From assembly GCF_002811245.1 (NCBI RefSeq), contig NZ_NIVQ01000002.1, positions 124,001 through 188,000 on the forward strand: 64,000 bases of DNA, written 5' to 3'. The position numbers were made by a program, and so were the translations under genes. The notes beneath the pieces are model-generated. The model saw only the letters and a program-made list of their open reading frames with translations, had not been told where the DNA came from and ran no database searches. Of this stretch, positions 44,051 to 56,094 are shown one piece after another (position 1 is the stretch's first letter; each line of letters starts with the position of its first letter). Source of the stretch: Vibrio salilacus (GTDB taxonomy: Bacteria > Pseudomonadota > Gammaproteobacteria > Enterobacterales > Vibrionaceae).

Positions 44051-45499
44051 ATGACTGCAATCCAAAGAAGAACCAAAATTGTTTCAACCCTTGGACCTTC
44101 AACCGATCAACCAGGTGTACTTGAATCTATTCTCGAAGCAGGTGTCAACGTAGTACGCATGAACTTCTCTCACGGTAGCGCAGATGATCATCGTGAGCGG
44201 GCGACTCGCGTCCGTAATATTGCGGCTAAATTAGGCACTCACGTGGCAATATTAGGTGATTTGCAAGGGCCTAAAATTCGTGTTTCAACCTTTAAACAAG
44301 GAAAAGTTCAGCTCAATATCGGCGATATCTTTACTTTAGATAGCGAACTTGCAGTAGGGGAAGGAAATCAACATTCCGTTGGCCTTGATTACAAAGCACT
44401 GCCGCATGATGTGTCAACCGGTGATGTTTTACTGCTTGATGATGGGCGTGTACAACTGCAAGTGATCAGTGTGAACGAGACTCAAGTGCAAACCAAAGTC
44501 ACGATTGGTGGTCAGCTGTCAAATAATAAAGGGATCAATAAAAAAGGCGGAGGATTGTCGGCAGATGCTCTTACTGAAAAAGACAAGCAAGACATTATAC
44601 TCGCAGCAGAGATAAAAGTGGATTATCTGGCTGTCTCTTTTCCACGTAACGGTGAAGACATGAATTACGCTCGTCGCCTTGCGGTAGACGCGGGCCTAAA
44701 AGCACGCCTGGTTGCCAAAGTTGAGCGAGCAGAGACAGTCGCAACCGATAGCAATATCGACGATATTATTATGGCCTCTGATGTGGTAATGGTCGCTCGT
44801 GGTGATTTAGGAGTAGAAATTGGTGATCCAGAATTAATCGGGGTTCAAAAGAAATTAATTCGTCGAGCAAAAGAGCTCAACCGGGTTGTCATCACGGCGA
44901 CACAAATGATGGAGTCGATGATGGAAAGCCCCATGCCTACGCGCGCAGAGGTAATGGATGTTGCCAACGCGGTCCTTGATGGCACTGATGCGGTAATGCT
45001 GTCAGGTGAGACCGCTGCAGGTAAGTATCCAATAGAAACGGTTCGCTCTATGGCTGACGTGTGCATTGGCGCAGAGAAAATGATGGAGGCGCACCAATAT
45101 AACTACCGTATTAGTACCTCATTTGTGACTGCCGAAGAAACCGTTGCTATGTCTACAATTTATGCAGCCAACCATATGGAGGGTGTTAAAGCGATGATAA
45201 CTCTCACGGAGTCGGGGCGAACAGCGTTAATGACTTCTCGCTTAAACTCAGAGCTGCCTATTTTTGCGATGTCACCGAACAAGGAAAGCTTAAACCGTTG
45301 TGCGCTGTTTCGTGGTGTCACTCCGGTGTATTTTGATACCCGCGCTGATACCGGATTTGATGTTGCAGCGGCTGCATTAAATACCCTGAAACAACAAAAG
45401 CTCTTAGAATTTGGCGATTTGGTGATTATTACTCAAGGTGACATTATGGATGTTGAGGGGTCAACTAACTGCATGCGAATATTAGCTGTATTTGAATAA
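44051..45499 (+). CDS. pykA: Pyruvate kinase II
   Basis: Transfers phosphate from PEP to ADP, the last step of glycolysis. At 482 residues it has [56 protein letters not shown], the catalytic KVERAE and ATQMMESM. The insertion-bearing N-terminal part and '[16 protein letters not shown]' match PykA (AMP-activated) rather than PykF. I start at ATG 44051 (MTAIQRRTK), behind CAAGGAGAACC; an upstream in-frame ATG at 44015 adds 12 unrelated residues. Confidence 0.93.
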   Translation: MTAIQRRTKIVSTLGPSTDQPGVLESILEAGVNVVRMNFSHGSADDHRERATRVRNIAAKLGTHVAILGDLQGPKIRVSTFKQGKVQLNIGDIFTLDSELAVGEGNQHSVGLDYKALPHDVSTGDVLLLDDGRVQLQVISVNETQVQTKVTIGGQLSNNKGINKKGGGLSADALTEKDKQDIILAAEIKVDYLAVSFPRNGEDMNYARRLAVDAGLKARLVAKVERAETVATDSNIDDIIMASDVVMVARGDLGVEIGDPELIGVQKKLIRRAKELNRVVITATQMMESMMESPMPTRAEVMDVANAVLDGTDAVMLSGETAAGKYPIETVRSMADVCIGAEKMMEAHQYNYRISTSFVTAEETVAMSTIYAANHMEGVKAMITLTESGRTALMTSRLNSELPIFAMSPNKESLNRCALFRGVTPVYFDTRADTGFDVAAAALNTLKQQKLLEFGDLVIITQGDIMDVEGSTNCMRILAVFE

Positions 45500-45535
45500 T
45501 CCTGCGCCATTGAATAGCGGTATTAACATGTGATA

Positions 45536-45575
45536 AACACTGCATATTAATGATGTCTAACTAATATGCAGTGTT
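45536..45575. terminator. 14-base inverted repeat between pykA and the patatin gene
   Basis: Perfect repeat aacactgcatatta (45536–45549) / taatatgcagtgtt (45562–45575). The right arm contains the last codons of the patatin gene (stop at 45557–45559). It probably terminates both convergent transcripts, although the T-run is short. Confidence 0.55.
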
Positions 45576-46699
45576 GGACTGATTTGACTAAACTGGTCAA
45601 CAAAACGATAACCAGCATCTACGCCGAGCTGATAGTCATGGAGCAAGTCTTCTTTCTCGCTCATCAACGAATTCGATTTCAATGGCTGTTCAGGTCGAAT
45701 CTGAATAATAAAACAATCATCGGGTGGCGAATTTAAGAAGTCTTGGGTTAACGAGTAAGTTTGATAGTGAACCATCAGCATGTCCGCCAAGCTCGAGTCA
45801 AACTTATCACCGATTAAATGGCTCAAACGGTAGACTTCATCTGCACCAAATAACCAACGACCACCATTGAGTGATTCGGTTTTACCATCAAGACTATTTT
45901 GTTGAACCGCACGTTGCATTTGATAATGAAAAAAAGTACTCCAATCTTGCTTCCACTGGCCTAGCTTCTCTTGCCATTGCCCTTGGATAACATTAAATGA
46001 ATCTTTCAACCATGTAACCTGAGGCTCCTGATTTAGCGCAACGGTGCCCGTTGCTAAATCATGCTCTTCGGTACGAATCACAACAATACAACGCGCCTCT
46101 TGGCGCCAGGCTTCTTGTACGGGTATTGATGCCGACACTCCACCATCCACATACTCCCCATGCGGAAATTTCACCGGCTGATGATAAAGACGAGGGATTG
46201 CACAAGTTGCTATTAACACTTGTCGCCAATCGTCTTGTAGCATGGGTAAGTAGTGGTCATGTAAACGTGTTGTATCTGTAACCGCAGCAAATGCTTCTCG
46301 TCCCTGCAGCATTCTTCGCCCCATATCAATGTCAAGCCGATAGGGGTAATCACTGATTTTATCTAATGCCCAATCAAGACCAAGAAACTGCTTGCGGCGG
46401 ATATAACGGAACAATTGAAAAAATTCAGGGTCTGTAGTTAGATCTAAGATAAAGGAACGCCCTATCCCATGCTGGCGACATAAGAACCCACACAGATTTA
46501 GCGCACCCGCTGACGTGCCATAAAAAGAGTGGAAAGGATCAAAGTTGGAAAGAAGAAAGGCGTCTAAGACACCAGCAGTAAAAATACCTCGCTGGCCGCC
46601 ACCTTGAGCGACCAGCGCATTTTTACCACCAGTGTAGCGCTTGAGTCGTCCTCTATCGAGATGTACAGCAGCGTTGGTAATAACACCGCAGTTTTTCAT
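45557..46699 (-). CDS. Patatin-like phospholipase (YjjU type)
   Basis: 380-residue serine lipase/acyl hydrolase. It has the oxyanion loop NALVAQGGGQRGIFTAGVLDAF, the nucleophile elbow FYGTSAGALN (GxSxG) and the dyad Asp in YVDGGVSASIPV. A C-terminal extension of about 170 residues (DSFNVIQGQWQEKLGQWKQD…) is as in the bacterial YjjU group. I start at ATG 46699 (MKNCGVITNAAV), with GGG upstream. It follows a 30-residue YnhF-like gene by 8 bases, so the two form a small operon. Lipid substrate unknown. Confidence 0.85.
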   Translation of the reverse strand: MKNCGVITNAAVHLDRGRLKRYTGGKNALVAQGGGQRGIFTAGVLDAFLLSNFDPFHSFYGTSAGALNLCGFLCRQHGIGRSFILDLTTDPEFFQLFRYIRRKQFLGLDWALDKISDYPYRLDIDMGRRMLQGREAFAAVTDTTRLHDHYLPMLQDDWRQVLIATCAIPRLYHQPVKFPHGEYVDGGVSASIPVQEAWRQEARCIVVIRTEEHDLATGTVALNQEPQVTWLKDSFNVIQGQWQEKLGQWKQDWSTFFHYQMQRAVQQNSLDGKTESLNGGRWLFGADEVYRLSHLIGDKFDSSLADMLMVHYQTYSLTQDFLNSPPDDCFIIQIRPEQPLKSNSLMSEKEDLLHDYQLGVDAGYRFVDQFSQISPTLHIS

Positions 46700-46707
46700 A
46701 CCGAGCC

Positions 46708-46800
46708 CTACGCTGAAATTACAGCAGTAATAGCAAAGCCAAGTATCATCGCAAAAGTGCACGCGGTGATCAGTAGCGCCAATTTAAGATCGTGTTGCAT
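46708..46800 (-). CDS. YnhF-family small membrane protein
   Basis: A 30-residue gene: MQHDLKLALLITACTFAMIL then GFAITAVISA and TAG. It has a consensus AGGAGGTGTTT ribosome site directly before the ATG, the strongest in this part of the window. A polar start (QHDLK) is followed by one hydrophobic helix, as in E. coli YnhF (MSTDLKFSLVTT…, 29 residues), an inner-membrane protein of unknown role. It lies 8 bases upstream of the patatin gene and presumably shares its transcript. Confidence 0.7.
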   Translation of the reverse strand: MQHDLKLALLITACTFAMILGFAITAVISA

Positions 46801-46973
46801 AAACACCTCCTAGTTGTGTAACAAAGTAACAACATCAACCCGATGTATTTTCAATATATACACTTTTTTTGCTCAAAATTATGGTGTTAGCGTCACAATT
46901 ACTGCGTATGCCACCGGTTGAGGTGAGGGGCAACCTAGGCATAAAGCCATTTTAGTCCTTTTCATCACTCTAT

Positions 46974-47126
46974 CTATCGTGTGACTGTGCATTTAGTCAA
47001 CTCTGCAACGACACTTAAACCTTGATCGAAAGCTACACCCAACTCAATATCACTTGCCTCTTTCGCACTTGCATTAATACTGATTAGCAACACTACACTG
47101 ACGAACAAACTCGGTTGTTTAACCAC
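46974..47126 (-). CDS. Possible 50-residue exported protein or OMP relic
   Basis: A short minus-strand frame from a GTG reads VVKQPSLFVSVVLLISINAS, AKEASDIELGVAFDQGLSVV and AELTKCTVTR, then TAG. The first about 21 residues look like a signal peptide (cut after NASA). The mature part resembles only the first strand of small outer-membrane proteins (DI.LG.A.DQG). An AGGAT motif precedes the GTG. It is either a tiny secreted peptide or the front end of a decayed OMP gene. The rest of 46801–47268 shows no gene. Confidence 0.3.
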   Translation of the reverse strand: MVKQPSLFVSVVLLISINASAKEASDIELGVAFDQGLSVVAELTKCTVTR

Positions 47127-47268
47127 TACCCTATCCTTTGACTTATCCTAATAGCGACACATTATCCAAGCATTATTGACCTCTATGTCATTACCCAGTC
47201 AAGACCGCGACAAAGGAAAATCAAACCCACGGTTACCACTAAAGTGTCAACTGTACTCTCAACAAACG

Positions 47269-47296
47269 TAAAAAGGAGGCCGAGGCCTCCTTTTAT
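47269..47296 (-). terminator. Terminator of ptsG
   Basis: Hairpin aaaaggaggc (47271–47280) / gcctcctttt (47285–47294) with a T-run on the minus strand, 20 bases after the ptsG stop. Confidence 0.85.
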
Positions 47297-47316
47297 CAAT
47301 GATGAGTTAGTGGGGA

Positions 47317-49189
<1,873 letters not shown>

Positions 49190-49957
49190 CTATCTCAAAA
49201 AAAGATTTCTGAAGTTTTCGCTAGTTTTCTGTCCAACTTCGTGTAACGAACAACCTTTTAGCTGTGCGATATACGCGGCGACTTCAACAACATAAGCAGG
49301 TTGGTTTTGCTTCCCTCGATGAGGAACGGGGGCAAGATAGGGCGAATCAGTTTCAATCAATAGGCACTCTAACGGCAAAGCTTGAACAACTTGCTTTAGT
49401 TCAGTCGCTTGTTTGAACGTGACAATACCTGAAATTGAGATATAAAAACCGAGCTCTATTGCCGCCTTGGCAAAAGCAAGATCTTCGGTAAAGCAGTGGA
49501 TCACTCCGCCGCATTGATCCGCACTGCCTTTGCGCAAAATGTCGAGTGTATCTTCTCTAGCATTGCGAGTATGGATGATGAGTGGCTTGTTTAACTTAAC
49601 CGCCAACTCTACTTGCTGTTCAAATCGCAGTTTTTGCAATTGCGCCGTTTCAGGTTGATAGTGATAATCTAACCCCGTTTCACCAATAGCGACAACACGT
49701 GGGTGTGACGCGTATTCATGCAACGTATCTAAGGCAAAGTCACTTTCAACATCGAGTGGATGTACGCCACAAGAAGCATAGACGTTTTCATAAGGCTCGA
49801 TCATCGCGAGCATATTAGGAAACGAGTCAAGCGTAACCCCAACAGACAATAGCTCTCGGACATTTGCAGCGTTGGCTTTATCTAGCACATCTTCAATGCC
49901 TTGGTGAAGTTCTTGAAAATCGAGTTTGTCTAAATGACAGTGAGAGTCTACGAACAT
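49190..49957 (-). CDS. TatD-family metal-dependent hydrolase (YcfH)
   Basis: 255-residue TIM-barrel hydrolase with FVDSHCHLDKLDF (HxH metal site), AIGETGLDYHY, PLIIHTRNAREDTLDIL, GGVIHCFTEDL and LIETDSPYLAP. The family includes DNA exonucleases and D-aminoacyl-tRNA deacylases; the YcfH branch is placed by its position after holB. Its start overlaps the holB stop by ten bases. It is the last gene of the fab–tmk–holB cluster. Confidence 0.9.
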   Translation of the reverse strand: MFVDSHCHLDKLDFQELHQGIEDVLDKANAANVRELLSVGVTLDSFPNMLAMIEPYENVYASCGVHPLDVESDFALDTLHEYASHPRVVAIGETGLDYHYQPETAQLQKLRFEQQVELAVKLNKPLIIHTRNAREDTLDILRKGSADQCGGVIHCFTEDLAFAKAAIELGFYISISGIVTFKQATELKQVVQALPLECLLIETDSPYLAPVPHRGKQNQPAYVVEVAAYIAQLKGCSLHEVGQKTSENFRNLFLR

Positions 49958-50910
49958 GTTTCCTCGTTAAATTTAAATAACCAATCCAAGATAAGCAGTT
50001 CAGCATTGAGACCTGAATGCTGGCGAAGTTGTTCCATCAAAGCCAGTAAAGCTTGTGATTGTGAGTATAGCTGCTGATAAGCAACTACGCTGGCAAGTGC
50101 TTGAGACCCCGGCGTAAAAAATGCCATGTTTAAACCATAATGCACTTTTTGAGCATCAGACAAGAGATACCACATCCAATTGAGTTGCTCGTGTGGCTCT
50201 GTGGCAAGTTCTTTGGCCAACTTAACCACATCGCCGGAGCGCTGGCACCAAGCAGTCAATTGAGCTTCTAAAGCCAAATAACGACTCATTTTATCTTGTT
50301 CAATAAATGCGAGCGTCGTAATGGGCGCATTGCCATTGATATGCGCCGCATATTCAGGAACCGAACCATTAAACTGCTGACTCAACCATTGGGCAACCAA
50401 CTGTGATTCAGGCGCCGTTAAGTGCCATTGCTGACAACGGCTAGTAATGGTCGGTAATAAGGCACTTGAACGGTGACTGACCAATAAAAACAGACAGGTT
50501 TTGGAGGGCTCTTCCAACGTTTTCAATAATGCATTGGCCGCGGATTCATTCATCGCCTCAGCAGGTTCAATGACAAACAAACGCAAACCAGACAGCTGCG
50601 AAGATTCGTGCGCTAAGCGGTTACATTGACGAATTTGGTCGACCGTAATCGCTTTACCCTCTTTTTCAGGCTTAATGATGTGAAAGTCAGGATGACTTTG
50701 AGAATTCATCAACTGACAGCTATGACAAAACCCACACGCCTCTGCTGGGTAGTTTTGGCACATTACTGCACGGCTAAACTGATCAACTAACTGTTCAGCC
50801 CCCATCCCTTGCTCAGCAACCAACAGTGCTGCATTTGAAAAGCGATCCGTTTGCAAGTTTGTCTGCCACTCACTCCACAGATGAGTTAACCAAGGATAAA
50901 GCTCATTCAT
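49948..50910 (-). CDS. holB: DNA polymerase III subunit delta'
   Basis: Clamp-loader subunit working with DnaX and HolA. At 320 residues it has the zinc module CQNYPAEACGFCHSCQLM, sensor regions NALLKTLEEPSKTCLFLLVS and SRCQQWHLTAPE. As in other delta' proteins the Walker A position (GMGAEQL) is degenerate, so it does not hydrolyse ATP. It lies three bases after tmk and overlaps tatD. Confidence 0.92.
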   Translation of the reverse strand: MNELYPWLTHLWSEWQTNLQTDRFSNAALLVAEQGMGAEQLVDQFSRAVMCQNYPAEACGFCHSCQLMNSQSHPDFHIIKPEKEGKAITVDQIRQCNRLAHESSQLSGLRLFVIEPAEAMNESAANALLKTLEEPSKTCLFLLVSHRSSALLPTITSRCQQWHLTAPESQLVAQWLSQQFNGSVPEYAAHINGNAPITTLAFIEQDKMSRYLALEAQLTAWCQRSGDVVKLAKELATEPHEQLNWMWYLLSDAQKVHYGLNMAFFTPGSQALASVVAYQQLYSQSQALLALMEQLRQHSGLNAELLILDWLFKFNEETCS

Positions 50911-50913
50911 AGA

Positions 50914-51543
50914 CTATGTATTTAACCAGTTAGTGATAACGAGGCGAATATCCTTCGCCACTTGCTCAATCGACTGTTCGGCGTTAACCACGACAACCGT
51001 GTCATCATTTTCCGCTAGCTCTAGATAACGCGCACGGGTACGGTCAAAAAAGCTCATATCCATCTTCTCGATGCGATCTAACTCACCACGTCCACGGGCA
51101 CGTTCAAGGCCAATTTGCGGGTCAAGATCCAAATAGAGGGTTAAGTCAGGCTTAAAGTTACCTAACGTAGTTTGCTTAAGTGCAGCCATCGTCTCACTTG
51201 AGATCTGACGACCGCCCCCTTGATAAGCTTGAGAAGACATGTCGTGGCGGTCACCCACCACCCACACACCATCAGCTAGAGCAGGCTTGATAACATTTTC
51301 GACCAACTGAACGCGAGCGGCGTACATCAGCAGCAGCTCTGTCATATCTTGCAACTCTTCGCCTTCATGCTCTTGTTTGACCAAAGTGCGTAACTTTTCG
51401 GCCAAAGCAGTTCCACCAGGTTCACGGGTATTGCGGATGCGATCAACCCCCGCTTGTTTCAGCGTGTCTAGAACCGCATTAATTGCGGTACTTTTCCCCG
51501 CCCCTTCTAGGCCTTCGATGACGATGAATTGTGCGTTTTTCAT
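50914..51543 (-). CDS. tmk: Thymidylate kinase
   Basis: Phosphorylates dTMP to dTDP. At 209 residues it has the P-loop [17 protein letters not shown], the DRx motif as [29 protein letters not shown] and the lid [17 protein letters not shown] overlap with mltG upstream; holB follows after three bases. Confidence 0.95.
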   Translation of the reverse strand: MKNAQFIVIEGLEGAGKSTAINAVLDTLKQAGVDRIRNTREPGGTALAEKLRTLVKQEHEGEELQDMTELLLMYAARVQLVENVIKPALADGVWVVGDRHDMSSQAYQGGGRQISSETMAALKQTTLGNFKPDLTLYLDLDPQIGLERARGRGELDRIEKMDMSFFDRTRARYLELAENDDTVVVVNAEQSIEQVAKDIRLVITNWLNT

Positions 51544-52556
51544 TGGTTACTTCTTAATTGTTTTAAATAAGCGCGAACCGCGCGGTTATGCTCGACAAGT
51601 GTTTTAGAAAACACGTGCCCACCGTTGCCACTTGCGACAAAATAGAGGTAGTCACTTTGCTCTGGGTTGAGAGCAGCAGCGATAGAGGCCTCTCCCGGCA
51701 TCGCAATCGGCGTCGGTGGCAACCCCGCGATCGTATAGGTGTTATATGGCGTCGGCGTGCGCAAATCTTTTTTACGAATGTTGCCATCGTATTTATCACC
51801 CATACCATAAATAACTGTCGGATCTGTCTGCAATCGCATCCGTTTATTAAGTCGATTGATAAACACTGACGCCACCCGTTCTCGCTCTGAGTCGATGGCG
51901 GTCTCTTTCTCAATAATAGAAGCCAGTATTAAGGCCTCGTAAGCCGATTTTAGTGGTAACTTTTCTTGACGCTGTGCCCAATGCTGATCTATCACGATTT
52001 GCAACTTATCCGCAGCGCGTTTAAGAATATCAAAGTCAGATGCACCAAACGTGTAATGATAAGTCTCCGCTAAGAACAGTCCCTCTAGTTTGCTATATTC
52101 TAATCCAAGCTTCTGCCCAATTTGAGCTTCACTAAGCCCTTGCAGTTCGTGCTCTAAATACGGGGCGCTATGCAAAATCTCAAGCCACTGTTTAAAAGTC
52201 GATCCTTCAATAAAAGTAATCGCAAACTGATGCTCTTTACCCTGCTTAAATTCCGCTAAGGCTTCAGCTAACGTTAAGTTAGGTTCAAGTAAGTAAGTCC
52301 CCGCTTTCAATTGAGTTAGTTGCGGGTAAAAACGACGAACTAACTTCACCCAATCACTTGGATTGATTAGATCAGCTTGGGTAAGATTGATGAGAACGCG
52401 GTTAAAGCTGGTTCCTGGTTCAATGGTAAAAATTTGTGCTTCTTTAAGCTGAAGCGGCTGGGTAATGTACTGCTCGACTTGTTTGGTCACGTATGAGTAA
52501 CCTGCCGTTAGAAAAACAGCGACAAAGAGCAACAAGAGAGCGATTTTTTTAATCAC
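51540..52556 (-). CDS. mltG: Endolytic murein transglycosylase
   Basis: Cleaves nascent peptidoglycan and sets glycan length. At 338 residues there is one N-terminal membrane helix (about 4–20), a LysM-like segment, then the YceG catalytic domain. That domain has [20 protein letters not shown] (catalytic Glu), [20 protein letters not shown] and [20 protein letters not shown]. Overlaps pabC and tmk by four bases each, so the three are translated as a coupled set. Confidence 0.94.
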   Translation of the reverse strand: MIKKIALLLLFVAVFLTAGYSYVTKQVEQYITQPLQLKEAQIFTIEPGTSFNRVLINLTQADLINPSDWVKLVRRFYPQLTQLKAGTYLLEPNLTLAEALAEFKQGKEHQFAITFIEGSTFKQWLEILHSAPYLEHELQGLSEAQIGQKLGLEYSKLEGLFLAETYHYTFGASDFDILKRAADKLQIVIDQHWAQRQEKLPLKSAYEALILASIIEKETAIDSERERVASVFINRLNKRMRLQTDPTVIYGMGDKYDGNIRKKDLRTPTPYNTYTIAGLPPTPIAMPGEASIAAALNPEQSDYLYFVASGNGGHVFSKTLVEHNRAVRAYLKQLRSNQ

Positions 52557-53353
52557 GACTCGACCATCTCCTGAATTCGTGTAGTTATGATTCCAATATC
52601 AAAGCGTTGTGACCCTATTTGACGAACAGGTGCAACGCCAAGCAAAGAGTTGCAGATAAACACCTCTTGAGCTTGGATTAAGTCCGAGAGAGTAAACTGG
52701 CCTACCTCAACCTTAATCGCCTGCTTTTGTGCCCAATCCAGTACGACACGACGCATCACACCGGAAACACCACAAAGGGATAAATCAGGGCTAAACAGGG
52801 TGTTATTTTGCCACCAAAAAAGATTCGCTATGGTCGTTTCGACCACGTTGCCTTTTATATCCAACGCAACGCCATCGGCAAACCCACGGCGGTCCATCTC
52901 ACCTTTAAGCAAGACTTGCTCGAGGCGGTTGTTATGCTTATGACCGGCTAGCACTGGATTATGACCCAGTCGCGTTGCACATATACCTAGCGTCAACCCC
53001 TCTTGGCACCATTGTTCATAGTGAGAGGGATAAATAAAGTCGTTAATAGTAACATTTGGTGAGGTGACTTGAGTAGGGCTATATCCACGTCCGCCTTCGC
53101 CGCGGCTGATATGTAACTTTAACCCGGCCTTGTGATCATCGCGAATCACACTACTCAGCCATTTTTCAACCAACAGCCAATCAGGATGGGGAATGTACAG
53201 TGCATCCAAACAATCGTTCATTCGCTGAACATGAAGGGACCAGTGCTGAATAGCACCATCACGGGTGAGCATGGTGGTAAAACAGCCGTCACCGTATTGG
53301 AATGAGCGATCGGTCAATGCAATTGACTCAGCGCGAACACCATTAAGCAACAT
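52553..53353 (-). CDS. pabC: Aminodeoxychorismate lyase
   Basis: PLP enzyme of fold type IV giving p-aminobenzoate for folate. At 266 residues it has LTDRSFQYGDGCFTTM, the PLP Lys in AGHKHNNRLEQVLLK, and CGVSGVMRRVVLDWA. It follows fabF after a terminator-like hairpin and overlaps mltG, as in the E. coli pabC–mltG–tmk–holB order. Confidence 0.92.
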   Translation of the reverse strand: MLLNGVRAESIALTDRSFQYGDGCFTTMLTRDGAIQHWSLHVQRMNDCLDALYIPHPDWLLVEKWLSSVIRDDHKAGLKLHISRGEGGRGYSPTQVTSPNVTINDFIYPSHYEQWCQEGLTLGICATRLGHNPVLAGHKHNNRLEQVLLKGEMDRRGFADGVALDIKGNVVETTIANLFWWQNNTLFSPDLSLCGVSGVMRRVVLDWAQKQAIKVEVGQFTLSDLIQAQEVFICNSLLGVAPVRQIGSQRFDIGIITTRIQEMVES

Positions 53354-53406
53354 ATCATTTCCTTATGAACACACAACAAACTGACTATTAGAGGCTATTA
53401 AATAAC

Positions 53407-53443
53407 AAAACGGCTTAATGCCAAAGCAGTAAGCCGTTTTTAT
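53407..53443 (-). terminator. Hairpin after fabF
   Basis: Stem aaacggctta / taagccgttt with T-rich flanks between fabF and pabC. It probably ends much of the fab transcript; downstream genes may use read-through. Confidence 0.7.
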
Positions 53444-53461
53444 TGAGTTTGCCAAGTCTAA

Positions 53462-54703
53462 TTAAATCTTCTTGAACACAAGCGAGCCGTTCGTACCACC
53501 AAAGCCAAATGAGTTACAGATGGCGTAATCCATCGACACTTTTTGTGCGGTATGTGGAACGAGATCGATATCGAGATCGTCTTCAGGATTATCTAGATTG
53601 ATGGTTGGTGGGACAATTTGATCCACCAAAGACATCACAGTAATAATCGCTTCTACAGAACCTGCAGCACCTAGTAAGTGACCGGTCATAGATTTAGTTG
53701 AAGAAACTTTAACTTGCTTAGCACCCTCTTGACCAAGAGCACGCTTAACACCTTTGATTTCTGCAACATCACCTGCTGGCGTAGATGTACCGTGAGCGTT
53801 TACATAACCAACCTGAGTACCAGTGATACCTGCATCACGCATTGCCGCTTCCATTGCCAATGCGCCACCTGAACCATCTTCACTTGGTGAAGTCATGTGG
53901 TAAGCATCGCCAGACATACCGAAACCAACAAGCTCTGCATAAATCTTTGCGCCGCGCGCTTTAGCATGGTCGTACTCTTCAAGCACAATCACACCAGCAC
54001 CGTCACCTAAGACGAAGCCATCACGATCTTTATCCCATGGACGAGACGCTTTTTGTGGTTCGTCATTACGAGTCGAAAGTGCTTTAGCGGCACCAAAACC
54101 AGCCATTCCAAGCGGTGTAGATGCTTTTTCTGAGCCACCTGCGACCATCGCTTCTGCATCGCCATATGCAATCATACGAGCCGCATGACCAATGTTATGA
54201 AGGCCAGTTGTACACGCCGTCGAGATCGCAAGATTCGGACCACGTAGACCACGCATAATAGATAAGTTACCTGCAACCATGTTAACGATGGTTGATGGAA
54301 CGAAGAACGGGCTAACTTTACGTGGGCCTTTTTCAACTAGCGCGGTGTGACCTGCTTCAATCAACTCTAAGCCACCAATGCCTGAACCGATCGCTACACC
54401 AACACGTGCCGCGTTTTCTTCGTTAATTTGTAAACCAGAGTCATCTAAAGCTTGTATACCCGCTGCAATACCGTACTGGATGAAGAGATCCATTTTACGA
54501 GCATCTTTCTTCGACATGTATTCTGTGCAGTCGAAATCTTTCACTAAGCCCGCAAAGCGAGTTGAGTAATTTTCGGTATCAAAATGGTCGATATTACCGA
54601 TACCACTTTGACCAGCTAGCAGGGCTTTCCAAGATGATTCTACGCTGTTGCCTACCGGTGACAACATACCCATGCCAGTGACAACAACACGACGCTTGGA
54701 CAC
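53462..54703 (-). CDS. fabF: 3-Oxoacyl-ACP synthase II
   Basis: Elongates acyl-ACP with malonyl-ACP. At 413 residues it has the catalytic Cys in [16 protein letters not shown], His in [14 protein letters not shown] and [13 protein letters not shown], and the C-terminal [13 protein letters not shown]. It is located directly after acpP. Length equals E. coli FabF. Confidence 0.95.
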   Translation of the reverse strand: MSKRRVVVTGMGMLSPVGNSVESSWKALLAGQSGIGNIDHFDTENYSTRFAGLVKDFDCTEYMSKKDARKMDLFIQYGIAAGIQALDDSGLQINEENAARVGVAIGSGIGGLELIEAGHTALVEKGPRKVSPFFVPSTIVNMVAGNLSIMRGLRGPNLAISTACTTGLHNIGHAARMIAYGDAEAMVAGGSEKASTPLGMAGFGAAKALSTRNDEPQKASRPWDKDRDGFVLGDGAGVIVLEEYDHAKARGAKIYAELVGFGMSGDAYHMTSPSEDGSGGALAMEAAMRDAGITGTQVGYVNAHGTSTPAGDVAEIKGVKRALGQEGAKQVKVSSTKSMTGHLLGAAGSVEAIITVMSLVDQIVPPTINLDNPEDDLDIDLVPHTAQKVSMDYAICNSFGFGGTNGSLVFKKI

Positions 54704-54763
54704 GATTTTATTCTCCGGAATTGAAATGATTCTATGGAAGGATAGAAGTGTTTAAAAGAACAC

Positions 54764-54783
54764 AGGCGGCCAGAAGGCCGCCT
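54764..54783 (-). terminator. Strong hairpin between acpP and fabF
   Basis: Perfect 8-base GC stem aggcggcc / ggccgcct with a four-base loop, just after the acpP stop. On the minus strand it is followed by gtgttctttt. It likely attenuates read-through so that acpP mRNA exceeds fabF mRNA. Confidence 0.6.
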
Positions 54784-54793
54784 GGGAGAGATA

Positions 54794-55027
54794 TTACTGA
54801 GCGCTGTTTACGTAGTCGATTGCAGCTTGAACAGTAGTGATTTTCTCAGCTTCTTCGTCTGGAATCTCAGTGTCGAATTCTTCTTCTAGAGCCATTACTA
54901 GTTCAACAGTGTCTAGAGAATCAGCACCTAGATCGTCAACGAATGAAGCTTCGTTTTTAACTTCAGCTTCGTCTACACCTAGCTGTTCAACAATGATTTT
55001 CTTTACGCGTTCTTCGATGTTGCTCAT
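54794..55027 (-). CDS. acpP: Acyl carrier protein
   Basis: 77-residue, highly acidic carrier of fatty acyl chains. The phosphopantetheine Ser lies in [20 protein letters not shown]. Sequence is close to E. coli AcpP. A strong AAAGGAAAAG ribosome site and a flanking hairpin fit very high expression. The 304-base region before it (55028–55331) probably holds its own promoter; I see no gene there. Confidence 0.96.
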
Positions 55028-55331
55028 TTTTCTTTTCCTTTACAGATTTCGCTCAATGCGATGATTCCGTAGTTTATTAGAACTACTGAAAGTTGCAAGA
55101 GGGACCTTGCTGGTCAAACCACAATTTTAGCGATTTTAACCGAAATTCAATACATTTTTGACTTAAATCATGCACAAATGTTGCGCAACTCTATGTCAAT
55201 TATCACAAACTATAGGCTATTTTAATGACAATAAGTAGCATAGCTGGCGACATTATAGACAAATTCACTGCCGTTGCAGAAATTTGAGTGAAAATTAATG
55301 AAAATTTTCCTCAATTCTACAAGAAAGCGAT
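55028..55331. promoter_or_regulatory. acpP upstream region
   Basis: 304 bases between fabG and acpP with no coding potential, rich in A/T. Given the abundance of ACP an independent promoter is expected here. I could not identify hexamers with confidence. Confidence 0.35.
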
Positions 55332-56069
55332 TTACACCATGTACATACCGCCATTTACATGCAAAGTTTCGCCTGTAATATACGCCGCTTCCGGTGAAGC
55401 AAGGAAGACAACAGCTGCAGCGATTTCACGCGGATCACCTAAACGACCTGCTGGTACATTGGTAAGCGTCGTTGCACGTTGCTCATCGTTTAGTGCTTTC
55501 GTCATATCTGTTTCGATAAAACCAGGCGCAACCGTATTGACAGTGATACCACGAGACGCTACTTCACGAGCCATCGATTTAGTGAAACCTATCACACCTG
55601 CTTTAGCGGCAGCGTAGTTAGTTTGACCTGCGTTACCCATAGTACCCACAACAGAGCCGACGTTGATAATACGACCTGCACGTTTTTTCATCATGCCACG
55701 CAATACTGCTTTTGACATACGGAAGATAGGTGTTAGGTTTGTATCGATGATGTCGTTCCACTCATCATCTTTCATTCGCATCAGTAGATTATCACGAGTG
55801 ATGCCCGCATTGTTCACTAGAATATCAATCACGCCAAACTCTTCATTGATCGCTTTCAGCGTTGCTTCAATGGATGCCACATCCGTCACGTTAAGCGCCA
55901 TACCTTTGCCATTATCACCAAGGTATTCACTGATCGCAGCTGCGCCGCCTTCAGAAGTCGCAGTACCGACTACCGTCGCACCGCGCTCAACCAACAGTTC
56001 AGCGATAGCACGGCCAATTCCGCGACTAGCACCTGTCACTAGAGCAATTTTGCCTTCTAGATTCATCAT
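55332..56069 (-). CDS. fabG: 3-Oxoacyl-ACP reductase
   Basis: NADPH-dependent SDR reducing 3-ketoacyl-ACP. At 245 residues it has LVTGASRGIGRAIAELL, NNAGITRDNLLMRM, VGSVVGTMGNAGQ (Ser), NYAAAKAGVIGF (Tyr/Lys) and the C-terminal TGETLHVNGGMYMV. Two adjacent ATGs (56069, 56066) are possible starts. 25 bases after fabD. Confidence 0.95.
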   Translation of the reverse strand: MMNLEGKIALVTGASRGIGRAIAELLVERGATVVGTATSEGGAAAISEYLGDNGKGMALNVTDVASIEATLKAINEEFGVIDILVNNAGITRDNLLMRMKDDEWNDIIDTNLTPIFRMSKAVLRGMMKKRAGRIINVGSVVGTMGNAGQTNYAAAKAGVIGFTKSMAREVASRGITVNTVAPGFIETDMTKALNDEQRATTLTNVPAGRLGDPREIAAAVVFLASPEAAYITGETLHVNGGMYMV

Positions 56070-56094
56070 ATTCTTCTTTCCTATGCTCTGTAAG

